DNA of 61,122 nucleotides from DAIDKA01 sp035943195. Lineage in GTDB: Bacteria > Pseudomonadota > Gammaproteobacteria > Steroidobacterales > Steroidobacteraceae. Location: assembly GCA_035943195.1 (NCBI GenBank), contig DASZCK010000155.1, positions 1-61,122 of the forward strand. Direction: 5' to 3'. A program made the translations under genes and the position numbers. Within the stretch, counting starts at the first letter, position 1. Each line of letters begins with the position of its first letter. Shown here piece by piece: positions 51,712 to 60,251 of the stretch. Below the pieces are notes generated by a model. It saw nothing but the letters and a program-made list of their open reading frames with translations, searched no databases and was not told the origin of the DNA.

Positions 51712-52482
51712 CTATGCTTTTCGAACCCCGACGTAGGCAAAGCCGGTAATGCTGTAAAAATAGCGGCCTTGCGCCTGAAGCGCATGTTGGTCCTGGAGAA
51801 AGGCCGCATAGTCCTCCGCACTCACCAGCTGCCGCTTCACCAGCGCCCGGAAGTCCTGAGCACGCGCATGTCCGTATGAAGGCGCAGCAAAGCTGGTATT
51901 CGTGAGGACGCGCGCGTGGACTGTTCCCTCGAATAGGGCCGTCGCGCCGATAGCCCCACTGAGACGACGACCCATCCAGCCATCTGAGTGATCCATCCAG
52001 GCCTGTTGCCAGTCTGCAAAGGCGTGAACCAGGCGACGAACGCGCTCTTTATCCGTCCCATCGAAGAGCTGAGAGTCCATATCCCAGTGCGCAATGATGA
52101 CGGTCCCGCCCGGCCGCAGAATGCGGGCGACTTCCCGCGCAAAGCTGGTCACATCAACCAGACACTCCACGAGATTGCTGGAATACACGGTGTCGAAAGT
52201 TGCCGTATCGAAAGGGAGTCGTTCGCCGAGACGATGATGGAGAAAGGAAACCCGGGGCTCGTCACGTGCCCGGGCCGTCGCCGCGGCAACACTCTTATCC
52301 GAGGAATCGAGTCCTACGAAGCGCGCCGTGGGGTCGGTGGTTTTCGCTGCCAGCGCAATGAGATCATCCCCCGTGCCGCAACCCAGGTCCACACAGGCAC
52401 CCCGCTTGCCGGCGGGCACGAACGACAAAAGCCAGTCCCGGTGGGCCCTTACATCTTCGGGCAATGCAACATCGTCTGTCAT
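51712..52482 (-). CDS. Class I SAM-dependent methyltransferase
   Basis: A 256-residue methyltransferase. SAM motif I is VDLGCGTGDD (31-40), the acidic residue follows in VGLDSSDKS, and the post-I region has FDTVYSSNLVECL. The layout resembles small-molecule methyltransferases of the UbiE/Methyltransf_11 type. There is no target-recognition domain, so the substrate is open. A 150-bp gap separates it from the convergent hydrolase, and it is divergent from another methyltransferase at 52604. Confidence 0.85.
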   Translation of the reverse strand: MTDDVALPEDVRAHRDWLLSFVPAGKRGACVDLGCGTGDDLIALAAKTTDPTARFVGLDSSDKSVAAATARARDEPRVSFLHHRLGERLPFDTATFDTVYSSNLVECLVDVTSFAREVARILRPGGTVIIAHWDMDSQLFDGTDKERVRRLVHAFADWQQAWMDHSDGWMGRRLSGAIGATALFEGTVHARVLTNTSFAAPSYGHARAQDFRALVKRQLVSAEDYAAFLQDQHALQAQGRYFYSITGFAYVGVRKA

Positions 52483-52603
52483 GGAACACCTGATCGCCTG
52501 TCAGTAACTGTCCGCTTTAGCCCCTTTTTCTGTCAACTAACGGAAGAACCACCGGTCTGCGCGCTTGCCGGTATCGACACTAGCGGGTACTTTGTGGTGC
52601 AAA

Positions 52604-53539
52604 GTGAATACGCCCATCGCAAACCGGTTCCCACCATCCGCATCCGATGCCTGGTCCCGGTGGCTGCTTCATCTCCGTCACGGCGGGGATGAGGAATATC
52701 GCCGGAAAATTCAAAAGCAATTGAATCAATACGCGAACCGCGTTCTAGATGGCGCCCGGCTCGGGCCCGGCATGACGCTCGCGGACGTCGGATGCGGCGA
52801 AGGGCTCATAGGCTTTGGCGCAATAGATCGCATAGGAGAATCGCTCAACGTCATCTTGACGGACATATCTGAGCCCATGATTGCCCATACGCAGGCGTTG
52901 GCGATGCAACGAGGAGTACTCAAGCAGTGCCGGTTTGTACAATGTACCGCGGATGATCTCGCGGCCATCCCGAGTTCGTCGGTCGATGTCGTCGCGACCC
53001 GGGCGGTCCTGGCCTATGTCACTGACAAGAACAAGGCGCTGCGGGAGTTCTTCAGAATTCTCAAACCCGGTGGGCGGATTTCCCTCGCCGAACCCATCTT
53101 TCAGGATGAAGCCTTTGCGGCCTGCGCGTTAAGAGCCATGGTCAGTGGCGAGATGGCGGCGGCCAATGATCCGTTTCGGGCACTCCTGCACCGATGGAAG
53201 GCGGCACAGTTCCCCGACACGCAGGAACAAGTGCTGGCCAACCCGCTGACGGGCTTCTCCGAACGCACTTTGTTCGAGATGGTGCGATTGACTGAATTCG
53301 CACCGATTCACGCTGAACTGCATATGGACTTTGATCGTTCAGACATTACTTCCTGGGAGGTCTTTCTGGGCAGTTGTCCCCACCCCTGGGCACCGTCCCT
53401 GCGGGACATCTTTGCACTGCAATTCTCTCCCCAGGAGCAGCAGTACTTCGAACAGATCATGCGCCCGCTGGTGGAATCCGGACAGGCGAGCTCAACTTCC
53501 CGCACTGTGTACATCGCGGCCGAGAAGCCGCTGCCGTGA
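52604..53539 (+). CDS. Class I SAM-dependent methyltransferase
   Basis: A 311-residue methyltransferase. Motif I is LADVGCGEGLIG (59-70), the acidic motif is ILTDISEPM, and the LKPGGRISLAEP segment lies near 165. A C-terminal extension of about 130 residues may form a lid or substrate-binding region. Start is uncertain: GTG 52604 was chosen, with TTG 52565 as an alternative. It is not closely similar to the divergent methyltransferase at 51712 beyond the common fold. Confidence 0.82.
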   Translation: MNTPIANRFPPSASDAWSRWLLHLRHGGDEEYRRKIQKQLNQYANRVLDGARLGPGMTLADVGCGEGLIGFGAIDRIGESLNVILTDISEPMIAHTQALAMQRGVLKQCRFVQCTADDLAAIPSSSVDVVATRAVLAYVTDKNKALREFFRILKPGGRISLAEPIFQDEAFAACALRAMVSGEMAAANDPFRALLHRWKAAQFPDTQEQVLANPLTGFSERTLFEMVRLTEFAPIHAELHMDFDRSDITSWEVFLGSCPHPWAPSLRDIFALQFSPQEQQYFEQIMRPLVESGQASSTSRTVYIAAEKPLP

Positions 53540-53601
53540 ATTTTCGGGCAATGCTCGTGAATGCCTGCGAAGGCGACGGTTGGCGATTCTTGTATATTTG
53601 T

Positions 53602-53641
53602 AAGAACTCGTGTGCGTTAACATGAGTATCCTTGAGTTCTT
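53602..53641. promoter_or_regulatory. Inverted repeat between methyltransferase and propeller genes
   Basis: AAGAACTC (53602-53609) and GAGTTCTT (53634-53641) are perfect 8-bp inverted repeats with a 24-bp loop, ending 32 bp before the propeller ATG. It may be an operator or part of a leader structure. No T-run follows, so it is not a clear terminator. Confidence 0.4.
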
Positions 53642-53673
53642 GTTCGCTTGGGCTATGGGACCGGGAGGTCAAT

Positions 53674-54741
53674 ATGCGCGTCACCGCTAAAGTTTCGTGT
53701 GCGATCTTGATCAGTCTCGCTGTGGCAGTTCCGACGGTAGTTTTCGCGCAGACCTTCGACGTCAAGAAATACAACATCGGCGGCGATGGAGGCACCGACT
53801 ATCTGACCGCCGAGCCGGGTACCGGTCGCGTGTTCGTGTCTCGCGGCACCCACGTGATGGTGGTGGACGGGCGTACCGGCAAGGTATTGGGCGATATTCC
53901 CGATACGCCACGCACCCACGGCATTGCACTGTCCAAGAAATCCGGCCATGGATTCATCACCAACGGCGGTGATTCGACGGTGACCATGTTCGATCTTAAG
54001 ACCCTGGCCGTGATCCGGAAGATACCCGCGGGCATCAACGGCCTGGACGGCATCATGTACGACGACTTCAAAGACCGGATTGTCCTGACCAATCACAGCA
54101 CCCCGATCGGAACCGTCATGGAGATCGATGCCAAGACCGGCGCCATCGTCGGCAAGGCCGATCTTGAGGATAACGCGCCCGAGGGGGCTGCCAGCAACGG
54201 CAAGGGCACGCTGTTCGTGAACAATGAGCGCAAGAGCACCATGCAGGTGGTTGACGTTGCGACAATGAAGGCGACTGCCTCGTGGCCGCTGGCGCCTTGC
54301 GAAGGCCCAACAGGGATCGCCATGGATCGCGCCAGCAACCGGATCTTTGTGGGCTGCAGCAAGCTCTCCGTTGTGGTGGATGCGGGGTCTGGCAAGGTCG
54401 TGGCCACCATCCCCAACGGCAATGGGGTGGACGCGCTGGGTTGGGACCAGTCGCAGAAGCTGATTTACATTCCTGCCGGGCGTGACGGCACGGTGACGGT
54501 CGTCCATGAAGATTCCCCGGATAAGTACACGGTCGTGGCGACCGTCAACACCATGGCGGGGGTCAAAACAATCGCCGTGGATCCGGTCAAACATCGGGCC
54601 TATGGCTTTACACCGGAGTACGGACCGGCACCAGCCGCCGAGTCCAGCGCCCCACCGGCTCAAGGCAGTGGACCTCGCGGATTCCGCTTTCCCCCGCGCG
54701 GACCGGTGATCGGTACGTGGTTCTTTGCGATCAGTCACTGA
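53674..54741 (+). CDS. Exported YVTN-type beta-propeller protein
   Basis: A 355-residue protein with a signal peptide (about 1-26, ending VFAQT) and repeated blades of the YVTN/NHL type, such as VMVVDGRTGKVLGDIPDTP, ATMFDLKT-like and VVVDAGSGKVVATIPNGNG. A Pro-rich tail ends the protein. Such propellers act in binding or as enzyme scaffolds; no catalytic motif is apparent. ATG 53674 follows GGGAGG (53663-53668) and was preferred over a start 42 bp upstream. Confidence 0.8.
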   Translation: MRVTAKVSCAILISLAVAVPTVVFAQTFDVKKYNIGGDGGTDYLTAEPGTGRVFVSRGTHVMVVDGRTGKVLGDIPDTPRTHGIALSKKSGHGFITNGGDSTVTMFDLKTLAVIRKIPAGINGLDGIMYDDFKDRIVLTNHSTPIGTVMEIDAKTGAIVGKADLEDNAPEGAASNGKGTLFVNNERKSTMQVVDVATMKATASWPLAPCEGPTGIAMDRASNRIFVGCSKLSVVVDAGSGKVVATIPNGNGVDALGWDQSQKLIYIPAGRDGTVTVVHEDSPDKYTVVATVNTMAGVKTIAVDPVKHRAYGFTPEYGPAPAAESSAPPAQGSGPRGFRFPPRGPVIGTWFFAISH

Positions 54742-54789
54742 GGCGAACGGTTTAAAGCGCTGCCCGTAAGTTCGGGCGGCGCGGCCGTT

Positions 54790-55368
54790 TCAATCGTCGA
54801 GTCCAAGCCCTTTAAGGATCCGCGGCGCACTTTTCTGCACGCGCGCGGCGCGAGTCGCCGATAGTTTCGCTGCAGCGAAATACAACAAATAGCCCTTTTG
54901 CCTTCCGGGGGTGAGCGCATGAAAGGCTTTGGCTACGGCGGGGTCATTATCCAGGCGCTCTTGAAACTCGACCGGCACAGTAAACTGCGCCGCGCTCTTC
55001 ATCTTCACCTTGGCGCCGGACTTCTCAACGGCAATAGCACGACCGATGTAGTCCACAACCACCGCCCTCTGCTGATTGATCTGCGCCAGGGATGCAAACC
55101 TCAATTGCCTGGCGGACTGCACGTTCTCGGTTTGCTGAACGAGGAGGCCCTTTGAATCTTTCAGCAGGGCGCCTTTCATGAAGAGTAAGGCGCAGTACTC
55201 CTTGAAGCCATGGATCAGGACCACGTTGTGACCATTGAGGTCGTAACAGGCCTGGCCCCACTTGAGTTCTTCATTCAGTCCCGCGGCAAGACACAGCTGC
55301 CGAAGCGCGGCGAATTCGGCGCTCCAGCGCTTCTCCTTGCCATGGACCTTACTGACCAGCGGATTCAT
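54790..55368 (-). CDS. YdeI/OmpD-associated family protein (DUF1801-like)
   Basis: A 192-residue protein of the YdeI type. The N-terminal DUF1801-like part has WGQACYDLNGHNVVLIHGFK and YCALLFMKGALLKD, and the C-terminal part has the bacteriocin-protection-like AFHALTPGRQKGYLLYFAAAK. Family members include proteins linked to peptide or bacteriocin resistance in Enterobacteria, but function is poorly defined. ATG 55368 was chosen over a GTG seven codons earlier. No signal peptide is present. Confidence 0.82.
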   Translation of the reverse strand: MNPLVSKVHGKEKRWSAEFAALRQLCLAAGLNEELKWGQACYDLNGHNVVLIHGFKEYCALLFMKGALLKDSKGLLVQQTENVQSARQLRFASLAQINQQRAVVVDYIGRAIAVEKSGAKVKMKSAAQFTVPVEFQERLDNDPAVAKAFHALTPGRQKGYLLYFAAAKLSATRAARVQKSAPRILKGLGLDD

Positions 55369-55489
55369 TGCTCGGCCCCGGGTAACCACGCGCGATTCGC
55401 ACCCTCGAAGGGCTTTATACTCGTCGCAATATCCTTATTAATCAATGTGTTTCTGATTCCTTGAGACAAACTGCGCTCCGGTCCGCATG

Positions 55490-56482
55490 TCATTCGTCCG
55501 AGTCCTCAGGATTCGGCCATGGCGAGCGCATGTAGTAAGGAACGTAAGTGAAGATGGCCTCGACCCGATATATCTTTCCGTTGCGGATCTTGAACGCTTC
55601 CATCAACGACAACGAATTCGGGAATTTGAGCAGCGTCTTCTGCACCTTCCCGTCCGTTGTCATGTAGGTCTCTTGGGCGTTGTCATGATCGAAAAAGCCG
55701 GTCGCGACGACCACGCCGCGCTCCGTATCGATGAGCGCGTAATGACGCTGCCGGACACGCTTGTTGATGTGGAAATAGCCGAGCTTGAACTGCGCCTCGC
55801 AGCCCTGCGCGAGAGCGGCGGACCCAAAGCTGCCGCTGGTGGTGCTGATACCGTTTTCGATGCGCTGGCAGTCTGGGTCGAATTCGGTGAGGATCTCGCC
55901 GTCGTTGCGCGAGATCGTACTGAAATAGCCATTGGCAACGTCGCGCAAGCGGTCTCGTTCCCTGCGTTCCTCCGGCTTCTCCACTTGCGAAAATGCCGGA
56001 TCGTGGACCAACTTTGCCGGATCCCCGAACGGCGCCGGCAGTCCCGGCTTGCGCTCGACGACGGTCTCGACCTCAGTGATCATGCCGTCCCGGATGCGCA
56101 GTCGCATGGCGTAGTAGGCCGGCTCGCCGTGCTCCTCGACGGTGCCGAACCAGGCTGCGTTTCCAGTTCGGGTATCCGCAGCGGTCATGGCATTCGGCGA
56201 TACGGCACTGATCGTGCCCCAGATCCCTTCTTCGCCGATCGGCATCGCGACGTCATTTTCGGTGAATCTCACGTCCGGAGCCAGTGGAATACGCGCCACG
56301 TCCTTGTGCACCAGTGCATCCATGTAGTGGTGCGTAAACGAAATGAGGCATGCATAGTCGCAGGCGCCGTGGCTGGCGGCATCCGGCTTTGCGGCGGCCT
56401 GTGGCTGCGTACCGCAGCAGATCAGAGCCACGCCGGCGATGTACGCCACCAGGACCCGCAGTCGATAATTGCCCGTTTTCAT
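55490..56482 (-). CDS. Secreted DUF8021-like protein, paralogue 3
   Basis: A 330-residue exported protein; its signal region is RVLVAYIAGVALICCGTQPQA, in part lipobox-like. CDYAC lies shortly after, then YMDALVHKDVARIPLA, VRFTEND and GEEGIW. Later elements DPDCQRIENG, AQGCEAQF and DTERGVVVATGFF match paralogues 1 and 2. ATG 56482 follows GGGAG; a longer frame starts 20 codons earlier. It is divergent from the SnoaL-like and PQQ dehydrogenase genes. No reaction is known to me. Confidence 0.7.
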   Translation of the reverse strand: MKTGNYRLRVLVAYIAGVALICCGTQPQAAAKPDAASHGACDYACLISFTHHYMDALVHKDVARIPLAPDVRFTENDVAMPIGEEGIWGTISAVSPNAMTAADTRTGNAAWFGTVEEHGEPAYYAMRLRIRDGMITEVETVVERKPGLPAPFGDPAKLVHDPAFSQVEKPEERRERDRLRDVANGYFSTISRNDGEILTEFDPDCQRIENGISTTSGSFGSAALAQGCEAQFKLGYFHINKRVRQRHYALIDTERGVVVATGFFDHDNAQETYMTTDGKVQKTLLKFPNSLSLMEAFKIRNGKIYRVEAIFTYVPYYMRSPWPNPEDSDE

Positions 56483-56644
56483 TCTTACTCCCGCGTTGAC
56501 TGATCGGATGGGTTGCTCGTTGCGGGTGGACCATTGCGCCACCGGATCCGGTTGCGTAGGATTTCCCGCCGCAACACGTTGGCAAGACCGCTTCTAGGGT
56601 AGCCAAAAAGCAGGCCCGTTACTTGATTGTCGTGGAGTGCGAAT

Positions 56645-57202
56645 TTGTCTCAGATAGAAGCAAAGGCCGCCCGGTTCAAATCTGCCATCGCCCTCGTAAC
56701 CTTACTGGTCGCGGCGCCGGTGGTACTGCCGGTCCGCCCGGCGCTGGCTGCGACGGCAGGTCCCGAATCATCGCTGCTGGAACGGCTCGCCGCCAGGCAG
56801 GACATCGAGGAGCTGTTCGCGCAATATGGCGCCTCACTGGACCGGCGGGACTTTGAAGCCTTTGGGCGCCTGTTCACCGAGGACGCCGTGTATGGCTCAG
56901 GCGCCACGCCGACACACGGCCGCGCCGCGATCCAGGCGCAACTGCAACAAACCATCACCGCCAACCCCTCGCACCTGCCCGGACCGGATTTTCACCTGTA
57001 TTTCGATGCCTCGATCCACGTCGACGGCGACCACGCCACGGCGCACAGCATGGGCGCCTATCTCATTCCGGACGAGAAGAGTCCAGGCGGCTGGAGGCTG
57101 ATCTTCCTGGTCTCCTATGAAGATACCTTGGTCCGGCAGAACGGGCACTGGCTGTTCAGTCAGCGAATGCTGCATCCTGCGGCGACACCCGCCAAGCGCT
57201 AG
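56645..57202 (+). CDS. Exported SnoaL-like protein A
   Basis: A 185-residue SnoaL/NTF2-like protein. After a signal-type hydrophobic stretch (AIALVTLLVAAPVVLPV, cleavage near ALAAT) the domain begins with the family pattern IEELFAQYGASLDRRDFEAF and LFTEDAVYG. The C-terminal FLVSYEDTLVRQNGHWLFSQ is the usual last strand pair. TTG 56645 preceded by GGAG is the best start; TTG 56627 is an alternative. It heads a series of SnoaL-like genes before the PQQ dehydrogenase. Confidence 0.72.
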   Translation: MSQIEAKAARFKSAIALVTLLVAAPVVLPVRPALAATAGPESSLLERLAARQDIEELFAQYGASLDRRDFEAFGRLFTEDAVYGSGATPTHGRAAIQAQLQQTITANPSHLPGPDFHLYFDASIHVDGDHATAHSMGAYLIPDEKSPGGWRLIFLVSYEDTLVRQNGHWLFSQRMLHPAATPAKR

Positions 57203-57242
57203 CGCAGGACTCCGTCGTGAGTTCCACTTGCATCAAGCCCGC

Positions 57243-57818
57243 ATGAAATATGCCCGATATATGCCGGCGCTCCTCGCCGCGGTGCTGCTGCTGCCGGGTT
57301 GTGCAACTCCATCAGCATCCACGGCGGCGCTCGAGAAGCGCGTGCAGCAGCTTGAAGACGAAAAGGCGATCCGTGAGGTCGTCATTCGTTACGGCGAATA
57401 CCTCGATGCGCGGGACTACGCGGGTTACGCATCGCTGTTCGCCAAGGACGGGGTCTGGACCGGCGGCTTCGGCAGCGCAACCGGGCCCGCCGGCATCCAG
57501 GCGATGCTGGAAAAAAATCTCGGCAAGCCAGAAGCCGGCTTCATCAACAAGCAGAACTTTCACCTGGATACCACCGTGGTCGTGGACGTCAGGGGCGATA
57601 CCGCCACGGCGCGCTCACGCTACATGTTCTTCGCGACCTCCACCGACAGTCGCCCGGCCCCCACTCTGGCGGGTCGCTACGTCGACCAGTTCGTGCGCGA
57701 GAACGGCCAATGGAAAATCAAGAGCCGCATCAGTCATGGCGTGATTCCCTATCGCGATGGAAACGATCCGAATGTTCCGCCACCGCCGGCCGCACTGAAG
57801 GGCATCATCAAACCATGA
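57243..57818 (+). CDS. SnoaL-like lipoprotein B
   Basis: A 191-residue protein with a lipoprotein signal (LLLPGC, Cys20) and a short coiled-coil (ALEKRVQQLEDEKAIREVV) before a SnoaL-like domain: RYGEYLDARDYAGYASLF, then DGVWTGG, and DQFVRENGQWKIKSR as the last strands. It should be anchored on a membrane facing the periplasm. The stop overlaps the next ATG by 4 bp (ATGA). The relation to protein A is clear in layout. Confidence 0.75.
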   Translation: MKYARYMPALLAAVLLLPGCATPSASTAALEKRVQQLEDEKAIREVVIRYGEYLDARDYAGYASLFAKDGVWTGGFGSATGPAGIQAMLEKNLGKPEAGFINKQNFHLDTTVVVDVRGDTATARSRYMFFATSTDSRPAPTLAGRYVDQFVRENGQWKIKSRISHGVIPYRDGNDPNVPPPPAALKGIIKP

Positions 57819-58111
57819 ACGGGCCACTGGCTGCGGCTCTGTTCACCGATGACGGCGAATGGAAGGGTGCCCAGGGTAGCTACCGTGGGCCGAAGCAGAT
57901 CCGGGAGTCGATGGAGAAGATTTTCGCGGCCGCTGCTGCCGGCATCCCGAAAGGGAGTAACTTCCACCTCCTGACCAACGTCATCATCGATCTACAGGGG
58001 GATCGCGCCACGGCGAGCTCCAAGTTCATCTTCTATAAGATGAATGGCGCCAAGCCGGAGGCAGCAGTGGCGGGAGGATACGAGGTGAGGACGACATGCA
58101 GACACGAATGA
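57815..58111 (+). pseudogene. SnoaL-like gene fragment C
   Basis: A 98-codon frame encoding only the middle of a SnoaL-like domain: LFTDDGEWKGAQGSYRGPKQ, then NFHLLTNVIIDLQGDRATAS and FIFYKMNG. It lacks the first helix with the YxxALDxxD pattern and the last strands (DxxVRxxGxWK). It ends at AGGYEVRTTCRHE, running into the PQQ dehydrogenase start. It has no signal peptide although both neighbours do. It is probably a remnant after deletion, though a short expressed protein cannot be excluded since the ATG overlaps the previous stop. Confidence 0.6.
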
Positions 58112-60225
58112 TGAACAGATTCTTAATACTGTGCCTTGGGTCGCTGGTGATTGCGGCGGCATCGGCGTTCGCCGCGGACCTGCCCGCCGATGTGACCCAG
58201 CAGCGGCTCCTGTCGGCCGACAGCGAGCCCGGCAACTGGATGGCTCCCGGCCGTACCTGGGATGAGCAGCGCTTCTCCCCGCTGAAGCAAATCAATGAGA
58301 GCAACGTCAATCGGCTCGGGATCGCCTGGTTCGCCGATCTCGCGACCTACCGGGGCGAGGAGAGCTCGCCGATTGAGATCGATGGCGTCCTCTACAACAT
58401 CTCCGCCTGGGACATCACCTCGGCTTACGACGCCGCGACCGGCAAGCAGCTGTGGCGCTATGACCCCCAGATTGCGGTTGAGTGGGCCCGCAACGCATGC
58501 TGCGGCACCGTCAGCCGGGGGCTCGCGGCGTGGCACGGCAAGATCATCATCGGAACTCTCGACGGGCGGCTGATCGCACTCGATGCCAGGAATGGCAAGC
58601 CCGTATGGAGCACGCAAACCCTGCTTCCGGGCGAGCCGTTGTCCATTACCGGGGCACCTCGTGTCTATGACGGCATCGTGGTTATCGGCAATGGTGGCGG
58701 GGATTTCGGAGCACGCGGCTACATGTCCGCCTATAACGCCGAGACTGGCGCATTCGTCTGGCGTTTTTTCATCGTTCCGGGTGATCCGGCGAAAATGCCC
58801 GAGGGCGCGGCATCCGACTCGGTCATGCCGATGGCCGCGAAGACCTGGAAGGGCGAGTGGTGGAAGCAAGGCGGCGGCGGCAACGACTGGGACACCATCG
58901 TCTACGATCCAAAGCTGCAACTGGTGTACTTCGGGACCGGCAACGGCTCGCCTCATCCGAGTGCGTTCCGCAGTCCCGGCGGCGGCGACAACCTGTTTCT
59001 GTGCTCGGTGGTGGCCGTGGACGTGAAGACCGGTCACTACGCCTGGCACTACCAGGAAATCCCGCAGGAGGAATGGGACTACGATTGCACCAGTCCACTG
59101 ATGATCGCGGACCTGAAGATCGGCGGCCGCACGCGCCAGGTCATCATGCACGCGCCCAAGGACGGCTTCTTCTACGTGCTGGATCGCAGAACCGGCAAAC
59201 TCATTTCTGCGAAGCCCTACGTGCTGAATACCTGGGCCAAAAGCATTGATATGAAGACCGGGCGCCCGGTTCTCGGGCCAGACTCCGCCTTGACGGAAAA
59301 GCCGCACCTGCTGACACCAGGCTACGGCGGTGGTCACAACTGGAACCCCATGTCCTACAGCCCGCTCACGGGCCTGGTATACATCCCGGCGCAGGTCCAG
59401 TGGGAGGTCGCCTCCCGTGCACCGGATGGGACTTTCAAGTACGTCAAAGGCCGCACGACCATTGGGGCCGGGGTCAACAACTTCCCGGATCTGCGGCGTG
59501 AGCTGAACCAGAAGGCCGCCACGAGCGAGCAAGGCTATCTGCTCGCTTGGGATCCGGTTCACCAAAAGGAGGCCTTCCGTGTCCCCTATCGACTGCCCGG
59601 GAACGGCGGCACTCTGGTCACTGCCGGTAACCTCCTCCTCCAAGGAACGATCGACAAGACCCTCGCAATTTATCGCGCAACTGATGGCAAGAAGTTGTGG
59701 GAGATGCCGGTCGGTACGGTGCCGGTGAGCGGCCCGATGACCTTCTCGATTGGCAGCACGCAGTACATCGCCATCAATGCGGGTTGGAACAGTGCGATCG
59801 TGGCCGGACTCAACAGCGGTCCCGAACCTTTCTCGGTGGGCCCTGCGCGGCTGATTGTCTTCGCGCTGGATGCCAAAGGTGTTCAGTTACCTCCGGCGGC
59901 GCCCTCGATCAAAATTGCGCCGCCCCCGACCGACAAGCAACCCCGGGAGGCCGTGCTGGCTGGCGGCGAACTCTATGCCCAACTGTGTCGAACCTGCCAT
60001 GGTGCGAACGCGACGGGCGGCGTGGTGGACCTGCGTTATCTGACACCGGAGCAGCATGCCGCGTTCCTGGATACCGTGTTGAAGGGGACGCACAAGAACA
60101 AGGGCATGGCGAGCTTCCGCGATGCGCTCACCGATGATCAGGCCAAGGCCATCCATTCCTATCTGATCAACCGGGCGCAGGAAGACTGGCAGCCCATATT
60201 CGGACCGCCGCCGAAGCAACGCTGA
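58096..60225 (+). CDS. PQQ-dependent alcohol dehydrogenase with C-terminal cytochrome c (quinohemoprotein)
   Basis: A 709-residue periplasmic quinohemoprotein of the methanol/ethanol dehydrogenase family, with a signal peptide (1-26). It has the adjacent-cysteine disulfide ring Cys135-Cys136 (NACCGTVSRG). Metal and PQQ contacts by alignment: Asp203 (GNGGGDFGARG, normally Glu), Asn283 (TGNGSP), catalytic Asp328 and Asp330 (EEWDYD). The C-terminal cytochrome c has CRTCH (631-635) with Met671 as the likely axial ligand. It oxidises alcohols to aldehydes, passing electrons via the heme. The Asp330 at the +2 position is the feature associated with lanthanide-dependent enzymes; most quinohemoprotein ADHs have Thr or Ser there. 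Confidence 0.92.
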   Translation: MQTRMMNRFLILCLGSLVIAAASAFAADLPADVTQQRLLSADSEPGNWMAPGRTWDEQRFSPLKQINESNVNRLGIAWFADLATYRGEESSPIEIDGVLYNISAWDITSAYDAATGKQLWRYDPQIAVEWARNACCGTVSRGLAAWHGKIIIGTLDGRLIALDARNGKPVWSTQTLLPGEPLSITGAPRVYDGIVVIGNGGGDFGARGYMSAYNAETGAFVWRFFIVPGDPAKMPEGAASDSVMPMAAKTWKGEWWKQGGGGNDWDTIVYDPKLQLVYFGTGNGSPHPSAFRSPGGGDNLFLCSVVAVDVKTGHYAWHYQEIPQEEWDYDCTSPLMIADLKIGGRTRQVIMHAPKDGFFYVLDRRTGKLISAKPYVLNTWAKSIDMKTGRPVLGPDSALTEKPHLLTPGYGGGHNWNPMSYSPLTGLVYIPAQVQWEVASRAPDGTFKYVKGRTTIGAGVNNFPDLRRELNQKAATSEQGYLLAWDPVHQKEAFRVPYRLPGNGGTLVTAGNLLLQGTIDKTLAIYRATDGKKLWEMPVGTVPVSGPMTFSIGSTQYIAINAGWNSAIVAGLNSGPEPFSVGPARLIVFALDAKGVQLPPAAPSIKIAPPPTDKQPREAVLAGGELYAQLCRTCHGANATGGVVDLRYLTPEQHAAFLDTVLKGTHKNKGMASFRDALTDDQAKAIHSYLINRAQEDWQPIFGPPPKQR

Positions 60226-60251
60226 ACATCGTCGACGGCGAGGAGCGGAAC

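Noticed and set aside
53653..54738. 361-codon minus-strand frame over the propeller gene
   Set aside because: Antisense shadow: composition is Arg/His/Gly-rich and the plus-strand frame has a signal peptide and repeat blades.
55487..56503. 338-codon plus-strand frame over DUF8021-like paralogue 3
   Set aside because: The minus strand carries the signal peptide and family motifs shared with two paralogues.
58123..59643. 506-codon open frame on the minus strand across the PQQ dehydrogenase
   Set aside because: It is antisense to a clearly conserved enzyme, contains no recognisable domain, and long antisense frames are expected in GC-rich genes.
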